This document shows positions 28,701 through 36,464 of a stretch of DNA of 64,000 bases, piece by piece; the first letter of the stretch is position 1, and every line of letters begins with the position of its first letter. The DNA is from Acidobacteriota bacterium (GTDB lineage: Bacteria; Acidobacteriota; Blastocatellia; Pyrinomonadales; Pyrinomonadaceae). The notes under the pieces were generated by a model. The model saw nothing but the letters and a program-made list of their open reading frames with translations. It had not been told where the DNA came from and searched no databases. The stretch lies in NCBI GenBank assembly GCA_019639235.1, contig JAHBSG010000008.1, positions 62,001-126,000 of the forward strand. Direction: 5' to 3'. The position numbers and the translations under genes were made by a program.

Positions 28701-29203
28701 GTGTGACCGCTGGTTCGATTCGGCCAGAGCTTCGGACGGTTGGCGTTGCAACACACATCGAAGGGAAGCAGTTTCAGGATGATGATTTTAAGGTCACGGC
28801 AGGTTGGGGCCACGCCGGAAAAGGCGGCATAACGATGCCGGGGAAGGGGAAGGCGGAGAAACGGCAATACTCCGAGAAAGAGCTTAAGGCGATGTCGGGG
28901 AACCCAGTCGCTATCGCTCCCGGTTCTGACAAGACGCTCGACATTTACCTTAACAACCACGCCTACTGGCGAAACGTGCCCGAACCGGTGTGGAACTATT
29001 ACATCGGCGGTTATCAGGTGATCAAAAAATGGCTCAGCTATCGTGAATTTGACCTGCTCGGCCGTCCGCTTAATCTCGATGAAGTAACCGAGGTTACAAA
29101 TATGATCCGCCGTATCGCAGCTCTCAAATTGATGGAATCGGAACTGAACGCGAACTATCAAAAGATCAAGGCTAATACATACACTCACGCCCCGGCGGCG
29201 TAG
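25727..29203 (+). CDS. Single-polypeptide restriction-modification enzyme (type IIG / ISP-like adenine methyltransferase)
   Basis: 1158 residues. Near the N-terminus PDGG (about 57) and, 29 residues on, the EIK of RGAIEIKG (86-88) form a PD-(D/E)XK nuclease motif. The N6-adenine methyltransferase follows: motif I DPACGTGAYLVEV near 383 and motif IV NPPYNAF near 518. The C-terminal 450 residues resemble the specificity domain of type ISP enzymes, ending with the NHAYWRNVPEPVWNYYIGGY block. No helicase motifs lie between nuclease and methyltransferase, so it is shorter than true ISP enzymes and better described as IIG-like. It would methylate host DNA and cut unmodified DNA. The stretch 27.3-28.6 kb is clearly richer in A+T than its flanks. 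No separate S or R gene is nearby. Confidence 0.82.
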   Translation: MNSLQTYLSQMSLIRRSAAGVKETSYYGTLEALFNETGKSLKPKVRCVINLANKGAGIPDGGLFTPNQFQRSSTDLIEGQLPERGAIEIKGTSDNVEFISDSKQVAKYLSTYRQVLVTNYRDFLLIVLDENNEPRKLERFSIAEDEAGFWNKADNISSVTETENERFVEFLKRVMLHRAPVAKPEDVAWFLASYARDAKARVEEAELSALETIRKALEESLGIKFDGEKGEHFFRSTLVQTLFYGIFSAWVLWHKRKPNSSDKFRWKTAVWELRVPMISVLFEQIATPSNLKNLNIVEVLDWTEDVLNRVVREEFFARFAEDHAVQYFYEPFLQAFDPELRKELGVWYTPEEIVRYMVERVDRVLRTELNLPDGLADESVYVLDPACGTGAYLVEVLKRINRTLEEKGEENTRGMKLKKAVMSRVFGFEILPAPFVVSHLQIGLLLEQLGVGFADNKNERAGVYLTNSLTGWEEETREESGKPVDFKKYRSVALPALDDEHRLSSDVKTKRPLLVIIGNPPYNAFAGVSGKEEQGLVDPYKWGLIDRWGIKKFNLDDLYIRFFRLAERKIAEFTGKGIVCFVSNYSWTSEPSYVVMREKMLLEFDKIWIENMHGNRKITEYAPDGKTSESIFAIQGFSPGIQQGVTISTLVRKADHTDDGRFAAVFYRDDLNEASAAERREHLLATLEEADFQSNYDEAISTATNRFTLRPSDVSDAYQSWPKVNELSEVNSNGLMEKRGGALIDIDRDDLEKRLKLYFDKSVPWEELHRLKTGLTKDMARFDAKKAREKLISNSSFQAERVLPYSIRPFENRWCYFSEIRPLWNEPRPTLWQHFGEENLFLVTRPGGVANPEGEPFYFTSLLGDNDSLRGHAYYFPFRLRAHDTKSKDKYQDNLFGKAEKLTTANLSESARTYLQSLEFSNIDTDTETASLIWFHALAIGYSPEYLTENADGIRQDFPRIPLPANRDDLIASAELGRRVAALLDTEKPVEGVTAGSIRPELRTVGVATHIEGKQFQDDDFKVTAGWGHAGKGGITMPGKGKAEKRQYSEKELKAMSGNPVAIAPGSDKTLDIYLNNHAYWRNVPEPVWNYYIGGYQVIKKWLSYREFDLLGRPLNLDEVTEVTNMIRRIAALKLMESELNANYQKIKANTYTHAPAA

Positions 29204-29343
29204 CCGCAGGAGATTTAATGAGTCGTCGGAAAAGCGGAGCTTTTCCGCACATCGGGCGGCCCAGCCGGGGCGGGCCTTTGTGGACAGGGTTGACAGGACG
29301 GGCAGATAGGGCCGGCGATAGGCGGTGGGTTTTTGTAAAGCCG

Positions 29344-29371
29344 TTAGCTTTTAGCGGTAAGCTGTAAGCTT
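29344..29371 (+). repeat. Short heptamer array downstream of the RM gene
   Basis: Four 7-bp units, TTAGCTT, TTAGCGG, TAAGCTG and TAAGCTT, in the 273 bases between the RM gene and the YdeI-like gene. The unit resembles the heptamers of the composite element, but the rest of that element is absent. Confidence 0.6.
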
Positions 29372-29476
29372 TTTGGTTGGCGGAGAAAAAGTGGTCATTG
29401 GCAAAGATATTCGTTTATAATCCATTAGCTCTTCAGACTGCGGGCGAGCCATTCTATTTTTAGGAGGACGCGAGCG

Positions 29477-30079
29477 ATGCCGGTTACGGATCCGAGGGTT
29501 GATGCATATATCGAGAGGTCGGCGGAGTTTGCCCGGCCGGTCTTGCTGCATATCCGGAAGTTGGTTCACAAAGCGTGTCCGGACATTGAAGAGAAGATCA
29601 AGTGGGGGATGCCGCACTTCGATTTCAAGGGGCCGGTCTGCAATATGGCGGCGTTCAAGCAGCACTGCGCGTTCGGCTTTTGGAAGCAGCAGTTGCTTGA
29701 GCACGAGGCTATCGACTCCGAACGGAACACGCTGAGCAGCTTCGGCAAGATCGCCTCGCTCAAGGACCTGCCGAAGGACAAGGTCATCATCGAACTGGTC
29801 CATAAGGCGGTCGAGCTGAACGAAAAAGGGATCAAGCTGCCGCAGAAAAAGCCGGCAGAACGCGCGGAGCTGGTCGTGCCGGAGATACTTGCCAAGGCAC
29901 TTGCAAAAAACAAAAAGGCAAAGTCCGCTTTCGACAAGTTTAGCTACAGCCACCGAAAGGAATACATCGAGTGGATAAACGAAGCGAAGACCGAACCGAC
30001 CCGCGAAAAGCGGCTCGCAACGACGATCGAATGGCTGAGCGAAGGCAAAGGGAAGAATTGGAAATACGAAAAATGTTAG
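29477..30079 (+). CDS. YdeI-like protein with DUF1801 domain
   Basis: 200 residues. Residues about 12-115 form a DUF1801 domain (EFARPVLLHIRKLVHKACPD, IKWGMPHFDF, FGFWKQQLL) and about 125-200 a YdeI/OmpD-associated region (PAERAELVVPEILAKALAKN, then KAKSAFDKFSYSHRKEYIEW and EKRLATTIEWLSEGK). Family members are small cytoplasmic proteins; YdeI has been linked to bacteriocin and antimicrobial-peptide resistance, but the activity is unknown. AGGAGG at 29462-29467 is well placed for the ATG at 29477. After the gene, 30080-30180 carries GTGAAAAA-type 8-bp words and an inverted counterpart CTTTTTCAC. Confidence 0.8.
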   Translation: MPVTDPRVDAYIERSAEFARPVLLHIRKLVHKACPDIEEKIKWGMPHFDFKGPVCNMAAFKQHCAFGFWKQQLLEHEAIDSERNTLSSFGKIASLKDLPKDKVIIELVHKAVELNEKGIKLPQKKPAERAELVVPEILAKALAKNKKAKSAFDKFSYSHRKEYIEWINEAKTEPTREKRLATTIEWLSEGKGKNWKYEKC

Positions 30080-30186
30080 AAGGTGAAAAAGTGAAAGAGT
30101 GAAAAAGGATGCGAAGGTTTTCGCGGCGACACTCCGGTTTCAGCTTCAGGTATCTCAACCTTTAAACCTTTTCACTTTCGCGCTTT

Positions 30187-30215
30187 TTCACAATTGAACC
30201 CTCCTCTCTTATACT
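30187..30215 (+). promoter_or_regulatory. Promoter of the HerA-like ATPase gene
   Basis: TTCACA (30187-30192), 17 bases, TATACT (30210-30215); each matches the sigma-70 consensus at five of six positions. The predicted start is at about the ATG (30224), with no Shine-Dalgarno between. Confidence 0.5.
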
Positions 30216-30223
30216 CACGAAAT

Positions 30224-31744
30224 ATGCCTGAACCAATACTTTTAGCAAAACGCGATGCGGCTGAGTTCAATCTCCTTTTGGGGATGTCGAACCGGCACGG
30301 TGTGGTGACCGGAGCGACCGGAACGGGAAAGACCGTGACGCTGCAGAAGATGGCCGAGGGCTTCAGCCAACGCGGCGTTCCGGTTTTCGTGGCGGACATC
30401 AAAGGCGACCTGAGCGGCGTTAGCCAAACGGGCGGCAATCACCCGAAGATCCTGGCAAGGCTCGAGCAGCTTGGGCTTACGGACACGAAGTTCGAGGGCA
30501 GCCCGGTGACGTTTTGGGACGTTTTTGGCAAAGAGGGCCATCCGCTTCGGGCAACCATCTCGGAGATGGGGCCGCTGCTGCTTTCGCGGATACTGCAGCT
30601 CAATGAGACGCAGGAAGGCGTGCTGACGCTCGCGTTCAAGATCGCCGATGAGGGCGGCATGCTCTTGCTCGACCTCAAGGACCTGCAGCAGCTTCTGATC
30701 TTCGTCGCTGAAAATGCTTCGGAATTTACGACGCAGTACGGCAATGTCTCAAAGGCTTCGGTCGGTGCGATCCAACGCGGGCTGCTGCAGCTTGAGCAGC
30801 AGGGCGGGCACAGCTTTTTCGGCGAGCCGGCCGTGCGGCTTGAGGATTTTATGCAGACGCTCGGCGGAAAGGGCGTTATCAATATCCTCGCCGCCGATGA
30901 GCTGATAAATTCGCCGAAGCTCTATTCGACATTCCTGCTTTGGTTGCTCTCGGAGCTTTTCGAGATGCTGCCCGAGGCCGGCGACCTCGACAAGCCGAAG
31001 CTCGTCTTCTTTTTTGACGAAGCTCATCTGCTCTTCAGCGACGCGCCAAAGGCATTGGTCGAAAAGATCGAGCAGGTCGTCCGGCTGATCCGCTCCAAGG
31101 GCGTCGGCGTCTATTTCGTGACCCAGAGCCCGGCGGACATCCCGGACAAGGTGCTCGCCCAACTCGGCAACCGCGTCCAGCACGCGCTTCGTGCATATAC
31201 GCCGAAGGAGCAGGAGGCGGTGAAGGTTGCGGCAAAGAGCTTCCGAGAAAATCCGGAGGTCGATACGGTCAAGACGATCTCGGAACTCGGCGTCGGCGAG
31301 GTGCTTATCTCTCTCCTCGATGAAAAGGGCGTGCCGACGGTCGTCGATCGGGCCTTTGTCGTGCCGCCGGCGAGCCAGATCGGGCCGATCACGCCCGAGC
31401 AGCGGAAGCAGCTGATCGATACGTCGATCGTGGCCGGCATCTATGAAAATGCCGTGGACCGCGAATCGGCGTTCGAGATGCTGACCAAACGTGCCGAAGA
31501 GAAAGCGGCTGCCGAAGAGGAGGCCAAGGCCCAGCTCGAGGCCCAAAAAGAAGCCGAACGCCAGGCAAAGGCCGAGCGGGCTGCGGCTCGCCAGCCGGAC
31601 GGGATCGTCGAATCGGTCGTAAAAAGCGCCGCCCGTTCGGCCTCGAGCTCGATCGGACGCCAGATCGGCAATTCGATCGTCCGCGGCGTACTCGGAAGCA
31701 TCTTCGGCGGCACGACATCGAAGAAAAAGAGCGGCTGGTTTTAA
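30224..31744 (+). CDS. HerA-like ATPase (DUF853 helicase-like protein)
   Basis: 506 residues. Walker [13 protein letters not shown] lies near residues 27-38, Walker [13 protein letters not shown] near 265, and [23 protein letters not shown] near 303 contains the sensor-like segment of the HerA/FtsK family. The C-terminal about 80 residues are an Ala/Glu/Lys coiled coil followed by a Gly-rich tail. This is the DUF853 group of HerA-like ATPases, common in bacteria and believed to act on DNA, though the role is not established. No NurA nuclease or SIR2 partner adjoins it, so a HerA defence pair is not supported. ATG 30224 matches the family N-terminus; the TTG at 30194 is too early. Confidence 0.85.
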   Translation: MPEPILLAKRDAAEFNLLLGMSNRHGVVTGATGTGKTVTLQKMAEGFSQRGVPVFVADIKGDLSGVSQTGGNHPKILARLEQLGLTDTKFEGSPVTFWDVFGKEGHPLRATISEMGPLLLSRILQLNETQEGVLTLAFKIADEGGMLLLDLKDLQQLLIFVAENASEFTTQYGNVSKASVGAIQRGLLQLEQQGGHSFFGEPAVRLEDFMQTLGGKGVINILAADELINSPKLYSTFLLWLLSELFEMLPEAGDLDKPKLVFFFDEAHLLFSDAPKALVEKIEQVVRLIRSKGVGVYFVTQSPADIPDKVLAQLGNRVQHALRAYTPKEQEAVKVAAKSFRENPEVDTVKTISELGVGEVLISLLDEKGVPTVVDRAFVVPPASQIGPITPEQRKQLIDTSIVAGIYENAVDRESAFEMLTKRAEEKAAAEEEAKAQLEAQKEAERQAKAERAAARQPDGIVESVVKSAARSASSSIGRQIGNSIVRGVLGSIFGGTTSKKKSGWF

Positions 31745-31775
31745 CGGAACTTAATTCGATCATACTCGTAACTAT

Positions 31776-31799
31776 CGAAAGCAAACTCACTTGCTTTCG
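31776..31799 (+). terminator. Perfect hairpin after the HerA-like gene
   Basis: CGAAAGCAA (31776-31784) and TTGCTTTCG (31791-31799) form a perfect 9-bp stem with a six-base loop, about 30 bases after the stop. There is no T-run, so termination is inferred from position. Confidence 0.5.
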
Positions 31800-31907
31800 T
31801 CGCAGTATTTTGTCGATTCATAACTAATTTCATATTTGGGGAATGGATCGTCCTTGGAATTTTGCTGGGCTGTACGGCCATGGTTTTCTTTTTTTGAATT
31901 ATAAATT

Positions 31908-33284
31908 ATGCACAAGTCAATACTTTCGGCGCTTTTTGCCGCTTTTGTAGTTTTGACCGTTGTTTCTCAATCCTTTGCTCAGCCTAACGCAGAGGCTTTC
32001 TTTGTAAGTGGAACCGAACATTTGAACTCCGGGCGATTCGAACAGGCGATCGCCGAATTCTCGCGAGCGATTCAGCTCGATCCACGTTTTGTAAACGCAT
32101 ACAACAACCGCGGGATCGCCTATAAGCGTTTGAATCAGCTAGACCGATCAATAGCCGATTTCACAAAAGGAATCTCCATTGATCCAAAAGATGCTGACCT
32201 TTTTTCAAACAGGGCAAGCGTTTACGCGCTCCAAAAGAATTACGATCGGGCGGAGATGGATTATTCGGAAGCGATCCGTCTCGCCCCAAGAGAGATAAAG
32301 CAATACTATCGCCGGGGCGATATGCGGCTCGACCAATCTAGATTTGACGCCGCTATCGCAGATTATTCGACAATCATTTCGATTGATCCGGGCGAGTCCG
32401 GAGCTTATCTCAATCGGGGCGTGGCGCTGATAAAGCTTGGCAAGGTTCTTGACGCTTTTGCCGATTACCGGCGTGCGATAGCTGCCTACACAAAAGAGAT
32501 CGAGCGAAGCCCCAGAAATGTCGACGCTTATTTTAATCGCGGTATCGCCTACGGCAACCTTGAAGAATATGCCGCTGCGATAGCCGATTTCACTGCAGCG
32601 ATAAATATTGACCCGAAAGCGCAGAATGCGATCTATGAACGGGCCAATGCCTATGAAGCTACGATGCAGTTCGACCGGGCCAAGGCCGATCGGAGGCGGT
32701 ACACCGAACTCGGCGGCACAAGGCCAACCCCGCAGCCACGGCGCGGCTTTTATTCGACGGCTGTCTTTGACCCGGAAGCGGCCCGGGCTGCTTTCGGCCG
32801 TGGAAATTCGGCGATCCAAGGAATCGTTTGCACAAGATATGGCGGAGCGGTCTATCGTGCCCGCGGTGCCCGCGTAAGTCTGTTTCCGGTAACTCCTTAT
32901 TTGGACGAATGGTATAAGCTTCGTGAGAAAAAAGAAGGAAAGGACCGTGCGATATTCATGTCAAACGAAGCCGTTAGCTATCGGATCGACGTTATCGCCA
33001 ACGCCGAAGGCCGCTTCTATTTTTTCGATCTTAAGCCGGGCCGGTATTTCATACAGGTCTTTCATAACTTTACATCGCGTCATTCGGGACGTGCAGATCG
33101 CGGATCTTCGACTGAAATGATCAATGGAGTGCTGACGACGACCAACTATTATGAGGATTATGATTACACGGTCGGTCACGCGAACCGCATCGAGAAGTTC
33201 GTTGAGATCAAAGCCGATGGCGAGGAGCAGAAAGTAACGCTGATGAAGGGCGGCGGACTTTTGAAACTGGGCGGTTGCGGTTAA
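31908..33284 (+). CDS. Secreted tetratricopeptide repeat protein
   Basis: 458 residues. A signal peptide (about 1-25, ending SQSFAQ) is followed by about seven TPR units (26-290; for example VNAYNNRGIAYKRLNQLDRS and VDAYFNRGIAYGNLEEYAAA), so the protein should form a superhelical scaffold in the periplasm. Residues about 310-458 are a separate domain starting at IQGIVCTRYGGAVYRARGAR and containing GRFYFFDLKPGRYFIQVFHN, the pattern of a carboxypeptidase-regulatory-like beta sandwich. It is likely a binding or scaffolding protein; partner unknown. The upstream TATAAATT right before the ATG is AT-rich and there is no Shine-Dalgarno. Confidence 0.8.
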   Translation: MHKSILSALFAAFVVLTVVSQSFAQPNAEAFFVSGTEHLNSGRFEQAIAEFSRAIQLDPRFVNAYNNRGIAYKRLNQLDRSIADFTKGISIDPKDADLFSNRASVYALQKNYDRAEMDYSEAIRLAPREIKQYYRRGDMRLDQSRFDAAIADYSTIISIDPGESGAYLNRGVALIKLGKVLDAFADYRRAIAAYTKEIERSPRNVDAYFNRGIAYGNLEEYAAAIADFTAAINIDPKAQNAIYERANAYEATMQFDRAKADRRRYTELGGTRPTPQPRRGFYSTAVFDPEAARAAFGRGNSAIQGIVCTRYGGAVYRARGARVSLFPVTPYLDEWYKLREKKEGKDRAIFMSNEAVSYRIDVIANAEGRFYFFDLKPGRYFIQVFHNFTSRHSGRADRGSSTEMINGVLTTTNYYEDYDYTVGHANRIEKFVEIKADGEEQKVTLMKGGGLLKLGGCG

Positions 33285-33360
33285 GATGGTGGCGCTTTCG
33301 CCTGCGGGAGACCGGGGCCCGCATCGGGTGAGCAAGAAATATCGGAGGTGAGTTTGCGAA

Positions 33361-34425
33361 ATGAACGATGGACTTCTTCTGCTCGTCGGGACGGCCAAAG
33401 GGTTATTTATTCTGCGCGGCGGTAAAGGCAAGTGGTCGCTCGATGGGCCGCACTTTCCGGGGCTCGCGGTTTACTCGGCATTTCTTGACCAGCGGAAGGG
33501 CCGCAATGAGATGTGGGCCGCACCGGCGAGCTGGCATTTCGGCGCCGAACTCTGCAAGAGCACGGACATGGGCAAGACCTGGGACCAGCCGGAAAAGCGG
33601 CGGATCAAGATGCCCGCGACGACGAGAAAGCCGCTTGAGAATATCTGGCAGATAACCGCGGGCGGCGATAACGATTCGCTTTACGTTGGCGTAGCACCCG
33701 CTGCGCTTTTCGAATCGCACGACCGGGGCGAGACCTGGTCGCTCAACAAAGGGCTTTGGAAGCATCCGCACAGGAAGCAGTGGCAGCCGGGTTTCGGCGG
33801 GCTTTGCCTGCACACGATCGTGACGGACCCGAAGAACCCAAAGGACATCAAGATAGCGATCTCGACCGGCGGCGTTTATCAAACTGCCGATGGCGGCGAA
33901 TCGTGGAAAGTGACGAACACCGGCGTTTCGGCCTATTTCATGCCGAATAAATATCCTGAGTTCGGGCAGTGCGTGCACAAGATCGCACGGCACCCATCGA
34001 AGAAGAAGCTCTTCTTTTTGCAGAATCATCACGGCGTTTACCGCAGCCGCGACGGTGCCATTACGTGGGAAGAGATCGAAAGCGGCCTGCCGTCAAATTT
34101 TGGTTTCGGCCTGACGGTGAGCGAGGCCGGTTCGGCTTTCATCGTTCCGCTCCAGAAGGACGCCGAGCGATTTACATGCGAGGGCAAACTGCGCGTTTAC
34201 CGGACGCGCGACGAGGGCAAGAGCTGGCAGCCGCTGACGAAGGGCCTCCCGCAGAAGAACGCATACGAGGTGATCCTTCGCGACGCGGTCACCTCGACCG
34301 GCAACAACATCTTTTTCGGGACAAAGAACGGGAAGCTCTTTGCCTCTCACAACGACGGCGATTCGTGGAAGATGATCGAAGGCTCGCTGCCGGAGATCTG
34401 CTGCGTAAAGGCTTACACGCTCTGA
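33361..34425 (+). CDS. Asp-box (BNR) beta-propeller protein
   Basis: 354 residues with at least five Asp-box turns spread at regular intervals: STDMGKTW, SHDRGETW, TADGGESW, SRDGAITW, TRDEGKSW and a degenerate SHNDGDSW. This predicts a sialidase-like or Vps10-like propeller. The catalytic Arg triad and the Tyr/Glu pair of sialidases are not evident, and there is no signal peptide, so it is probably cytoplasmic and not a sialidase. A strong GGAGGTGA at 33345-33352 serves the ATG at 33361. Its stop overlaps the start of the next gene (TGATG), so its function is probably tied to the MoaD-like protein. Confidence 0.8.
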   Translation: MNDGLLLLVGTAKGLFILRGGKGKWSLDGPHFPGLAVYSAFLDQRKGRNEMWAAPASWHFGAELCKSTDMGKTWDQPEKRRIKMPATTRKPLENIWQITAGGDNDSLYVGVAPAALFESHDRGETWSLNKGLWKHPHRKQWQPGFGGLCLHTIVTDPKNPKDIKIAISTGGVYQTADGGESWKVTNTGVSAYFMPNKYPEFGQCVHKIARHPSKKKLFFLQNHHGVYRSRDGAITWEEIESGLPSNFGFGLTVSEAGSAFIVPLQKDAERFTCEGKLRVYRTRDEGKSWQPLTKGLPQKNAYEVILRDAVTSTGNNIFFGTKNGKLFASHNDGDSWKMIEGSLPEICCVKAYTL

Positions 34426-34697
34426 TGAAGGTTTATCTAAGCGGGCATTTGAAGCAGTTTGCGGGCGGCGAAACGGAGGTCAGCCTGCCGGGTAGTTTTA
34501 CGTCGGTCGGCGAGGCCCTCGGCGGCTTATGGTCGCTGCATCCGGCGCTTCGCGACCGCGTGCTTGACGAGCAAGGTAAGATCCGAACGCACGTCAACGT
34601 CTTTCTCGGTGAAAAAAGCGTCAAGCAAAGCGACGGACTTGCGACGCCGGTCGATGCCGACGAACTTCACATCTTTAACGCGGTGAGCGGCGGTTAA
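34425..34697 (+). CDS. MoaD/ThiS family ubiquitin-like protein
   Basis: 90 residues with a beta-grasp pattern: MKVYLSGHLKQFAGGE, a middle helix VGEALGGLWSLHPALRDRVL, HVNVFLGEK, then the ending ELHIFNAVSGG. The C-terminal Gly-Gly is the mark of sulfur carriers (MoaD, ThiS) and of ubiquitin-like modifiers, which are activated by adenylation at the last glycine. No moeB/thiF, moaE or thiG lies nearby, so the path served is not known. The start overlaps the stop of the propeller gene, and the stop overlaps the start of the next gene, so all three should be translated in concert. Such MoaD-like genes beside Asp-box propellers have been seen in other genomes, to my recollection. Confidence 0.85.
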   Translation: MKVYLSGHLKQFAGGETEVSLPGSFTSVGEALGGLWSLHPALRDRVLDEQGKIRTHVNVFLGEKSVKQSDGLATPVDADELHIFNAVSGG

Positions 34698-35284
34698 TGC
34701 TGATCAAGAATGCAATTTTGGATCGCATCAAGGCGGGTGAGATATCGCTGATCTTTCGCCGATGGAAAAAGTGCGGTGTTAGGGCCGGCGGGACGCAGAT
34801 GACGCAGCGGGGCGTTTTGGCGGTTGATTCGGTCGAGGTTGTCACGGAGCGAAAGATCACGCCGGCAGATGCGGCGGCCGCGGGGTTTGATTCAAAGAAG
34901 GACCTGCTGGCCTCGATGCCGCCGGCGAGCGACGACACGGAGATCTATCGCATCGGCGTGCGATGGGCCGGCGAGGATCCGCGAAAGGCTCTGCGGGACG
35001 AAGCGGATCTTTCAAAAGCCGAACTCGACGACATCATCGCCAAACTCAAGAAGCTTGACGCCGGCAGCAAACGCGGCCCGTGGACCGAAAGCTATCTGCA
35101 GATGATCCGCGACCAGCCGAACACCCACGCCGCCATTCTCGCCGAACAGATCGGCCTAACCATCCCGACCTTCAAACCCTGGGTCCGCAAACTAAAAGCC
35201 CTCGGCCTGACCGAATCCCTCCGCCCCGGCTACCGCCTCTCACCACGCGGCGAACGGGTCCTGAATGCTCTCAATCAGAGATAA
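34697..35284 (+). CDS. Possible ASCH-domain protein with winged-helix-like C-terminus
   Basis: 195 residues. Residues 1-95 (MLIKNAILDRIKAGEISLIF, FRRWKK, GGTQMTQRGVLAVDSVEVVT) look like an ASCH/PUA-like beta barrel, a fold linked to RNA binding or coactivator roles. Residues about 130-195 (YLQMIRDQPNTHAAILAEQI, GLTIPTFKPWVRKLKALGLT, YRLSPRGERVLN) look like a winged helix. An ASCH module fused to an HTH would suit a nucleic-acid-binding regulator. It is the third member of the coupled trio, its ATG overlapping the MoaD stop (TAATG). The ASCH call is from pattern only and moderately sure. Confidence 0.6.
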   Translation: MLIKNAILDRIKAGEISLIFRRWKKCGVRAGGTQMTQRGVLAVDSVEVVTERKITPADAAAAGFDSKKDLLASMPPASDDTEIYRIGVRWAGEDPRKALRDEADLSKAELDDIIAKLKKLDAGSKRGPWTESYLQMIRDQPNTHAAILAEQIGLTIPTFKPWVRKLKALGLTESLRPGYRLSPRGERVLNALNQR

Positions 35285-35339
35285 TTCAAAAATTTAGTTC
35301 AGCGGAAGGAGTCTTTGAAAAAGCAGGCAAAAACGATGC

Positions 35340-35345
35340 TATAAT
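35340..35345 (+). promoter_or_regulatory. Extended -10 promoter of the secreted unknown gene
   Basis: A perfect TATAAT at 35340-35345 preceded by TGC makes an extended -10. A TTGAAA at 35315-35320 is 19 bases upstream, slightly too far. Transcription would begin about three bases before the ATG at 35355, leaving no room for a ribosome binding site. Confidence 0.5.
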
Positions 35346-35354
35346 CCGAGGCCT

Positions 35355-36440
35355 ATGTTTGTCCGGATCGTAATAATAGTCTTGGCTTGCATGATCCTTC
35401 GCCCGATCGCGGTCGCACAGGACGGGTTTTTCAAAGAAGAAATGGTCAGGAACGGGAAATACTTTTCATTTCCTGTATTCTCTCAACCGTCACGACAGCA
35501 CGTAGCAAAAAAGATCAACAGGTTTCTTCAACTCTCGGAGTTGTATATCATCGCTAAGCCACCGTACACTCACCGGATTTTCGAACAATCGACGGCCAAT
35601 GACGGAAGCATCTACGGCGGGAAGAGCGCTATCCGCGCAAACGTTTATTCGAATAACGATAGAGTCTTATCGGTCGGTTTTTCGCAAGAATCCTGTGGCG
35701 CTACATGTGGTTACTGGAATAGCTATTACAATTTCAATTCCGGGAATGGCGATCGGATCGAGTTGACGGAACTGTTCGAGCCAGATGGGTATCAGAAGTT
35801 CTTCAAGGCCGTCCTCAAGAAGCGGGAATCGAAGTATCGGCGGGAGGTGAGGAAGAAGGTCGAACCTGCCGAACAAGAAGCCTATCTCGGAACTCTGGGT
35901 TGTTTCGAGAGCGATGACCTTTCAGATTTTTTCGTTCGCGGAAGATCGATAGTGATCGATGGAGATAGTTGCCTCGCGAAGAGCCAAAAGTTCAGCGGCT
36001 TGGATATGAATGTCGGAATTGATCTGAAGGACTTCCATCAGCATTTGAGTCCATACGGCCGTGCGATCTTCGGGTTGAGTTCGCAAAAAGTATCGGCGTA
36101 TCGTTCCACAGAACTTCCTCAGCTTTTTGAAGGCTCGGTAAATGATGCTTTTCCGTTCGTTATGGTCCTGAGAGAGGATTCTTGGGGCGGTTACGCGGGT
36201 CACTACGCGTACCTGAAATATGGTGAAGGATTGGCGTTAACGGGCAGTACGGTCGCGGGTGAGATCAAACTAAAAGAATTGGTGCTATCCAGGGACGTCG
36301 TGATCAATGAACTGGGCGAAGTCAGAAAGCCAGTTCAAAGCGGGACTGTGACCGGGCGACTTGTCGGGAACAGATTTGTTGGATTCTGGAACGACATTTC
36401 GCGCGCAAATACCTACTCGTTCGAGGCATCGGCCAAGTAA
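35355..36440 (+). CDS. Secreted protein of unknown function, DUF3298-like
   Basis: 361 residues. A signal peptide (about 1-22, ending PIAVAQ) is followed by a region resembling DUF3298/RsiV extracytoplasmic domains: KSAIRANVYSNNDRVLSVGF, then GYWNSYYNFNSGNGDRIELT and ELFEPDGYQKFFKAVLKK, and DLKDFHQHLSPYGRAIFGLS. RsiV-type domains bind lysozyme in some Firmicutes, but that cannot be assumed here. Two cysteines in SCGATCGYW could form a disulfide. The C-terminal 110 residues are beta-rich and unassigned. The gene has its own near-leaderless promoter and sits alone before vapBC, which is on the other strand. Confidence 0.65.
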   Translation: MFVRIVIIVLACMILRPIAVAQDGFFKEEMVRNGKYFSFPVFSQPSRQHVAKKINRFLQLSELYIIAKPPYTHRIFEQSTANDGSIYGGKSAIRANVYSNNDRVLSVGFSQESCGATCGYWNSYYNFNSGNGDRIELTELFEPDGYQKFFKAVLKKRESKYRREVRKKVEPAEQEAYLGTLGCFESDDLSDFFVRGRSIVIDGDSCLAKSQKFSGLDMNVGIDLKDFHQHLSPYGRAIFGLSSQKVSAYRSTELPQLFEGSVNDAFPFVMVLREDSWGGYAGHYAYLKYGEGLALTGSTVAGEIKLKELVLSRDVVINELGEVRKPVQSGTVTGRLVGNRFVGFWNDISRANTYSFEASAK

Positions 36441-36464
36441 GCAGTCTCGACATTTGAGCTCTAT

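Noticed and set aside
30224..31744. HerA-type anti-phage defence pair
   Set aside because: The ATPase has no NurA, SIR2 or DUF4297 partner on either side; it belongs to the widespread DUF853 group.
33361..34425. Sialidase
   Set aside because: Asp-box repeats are present but the catalytic Arg triad and nucleophile Tyr/Glu pair could not be found and there is no signal peptide.
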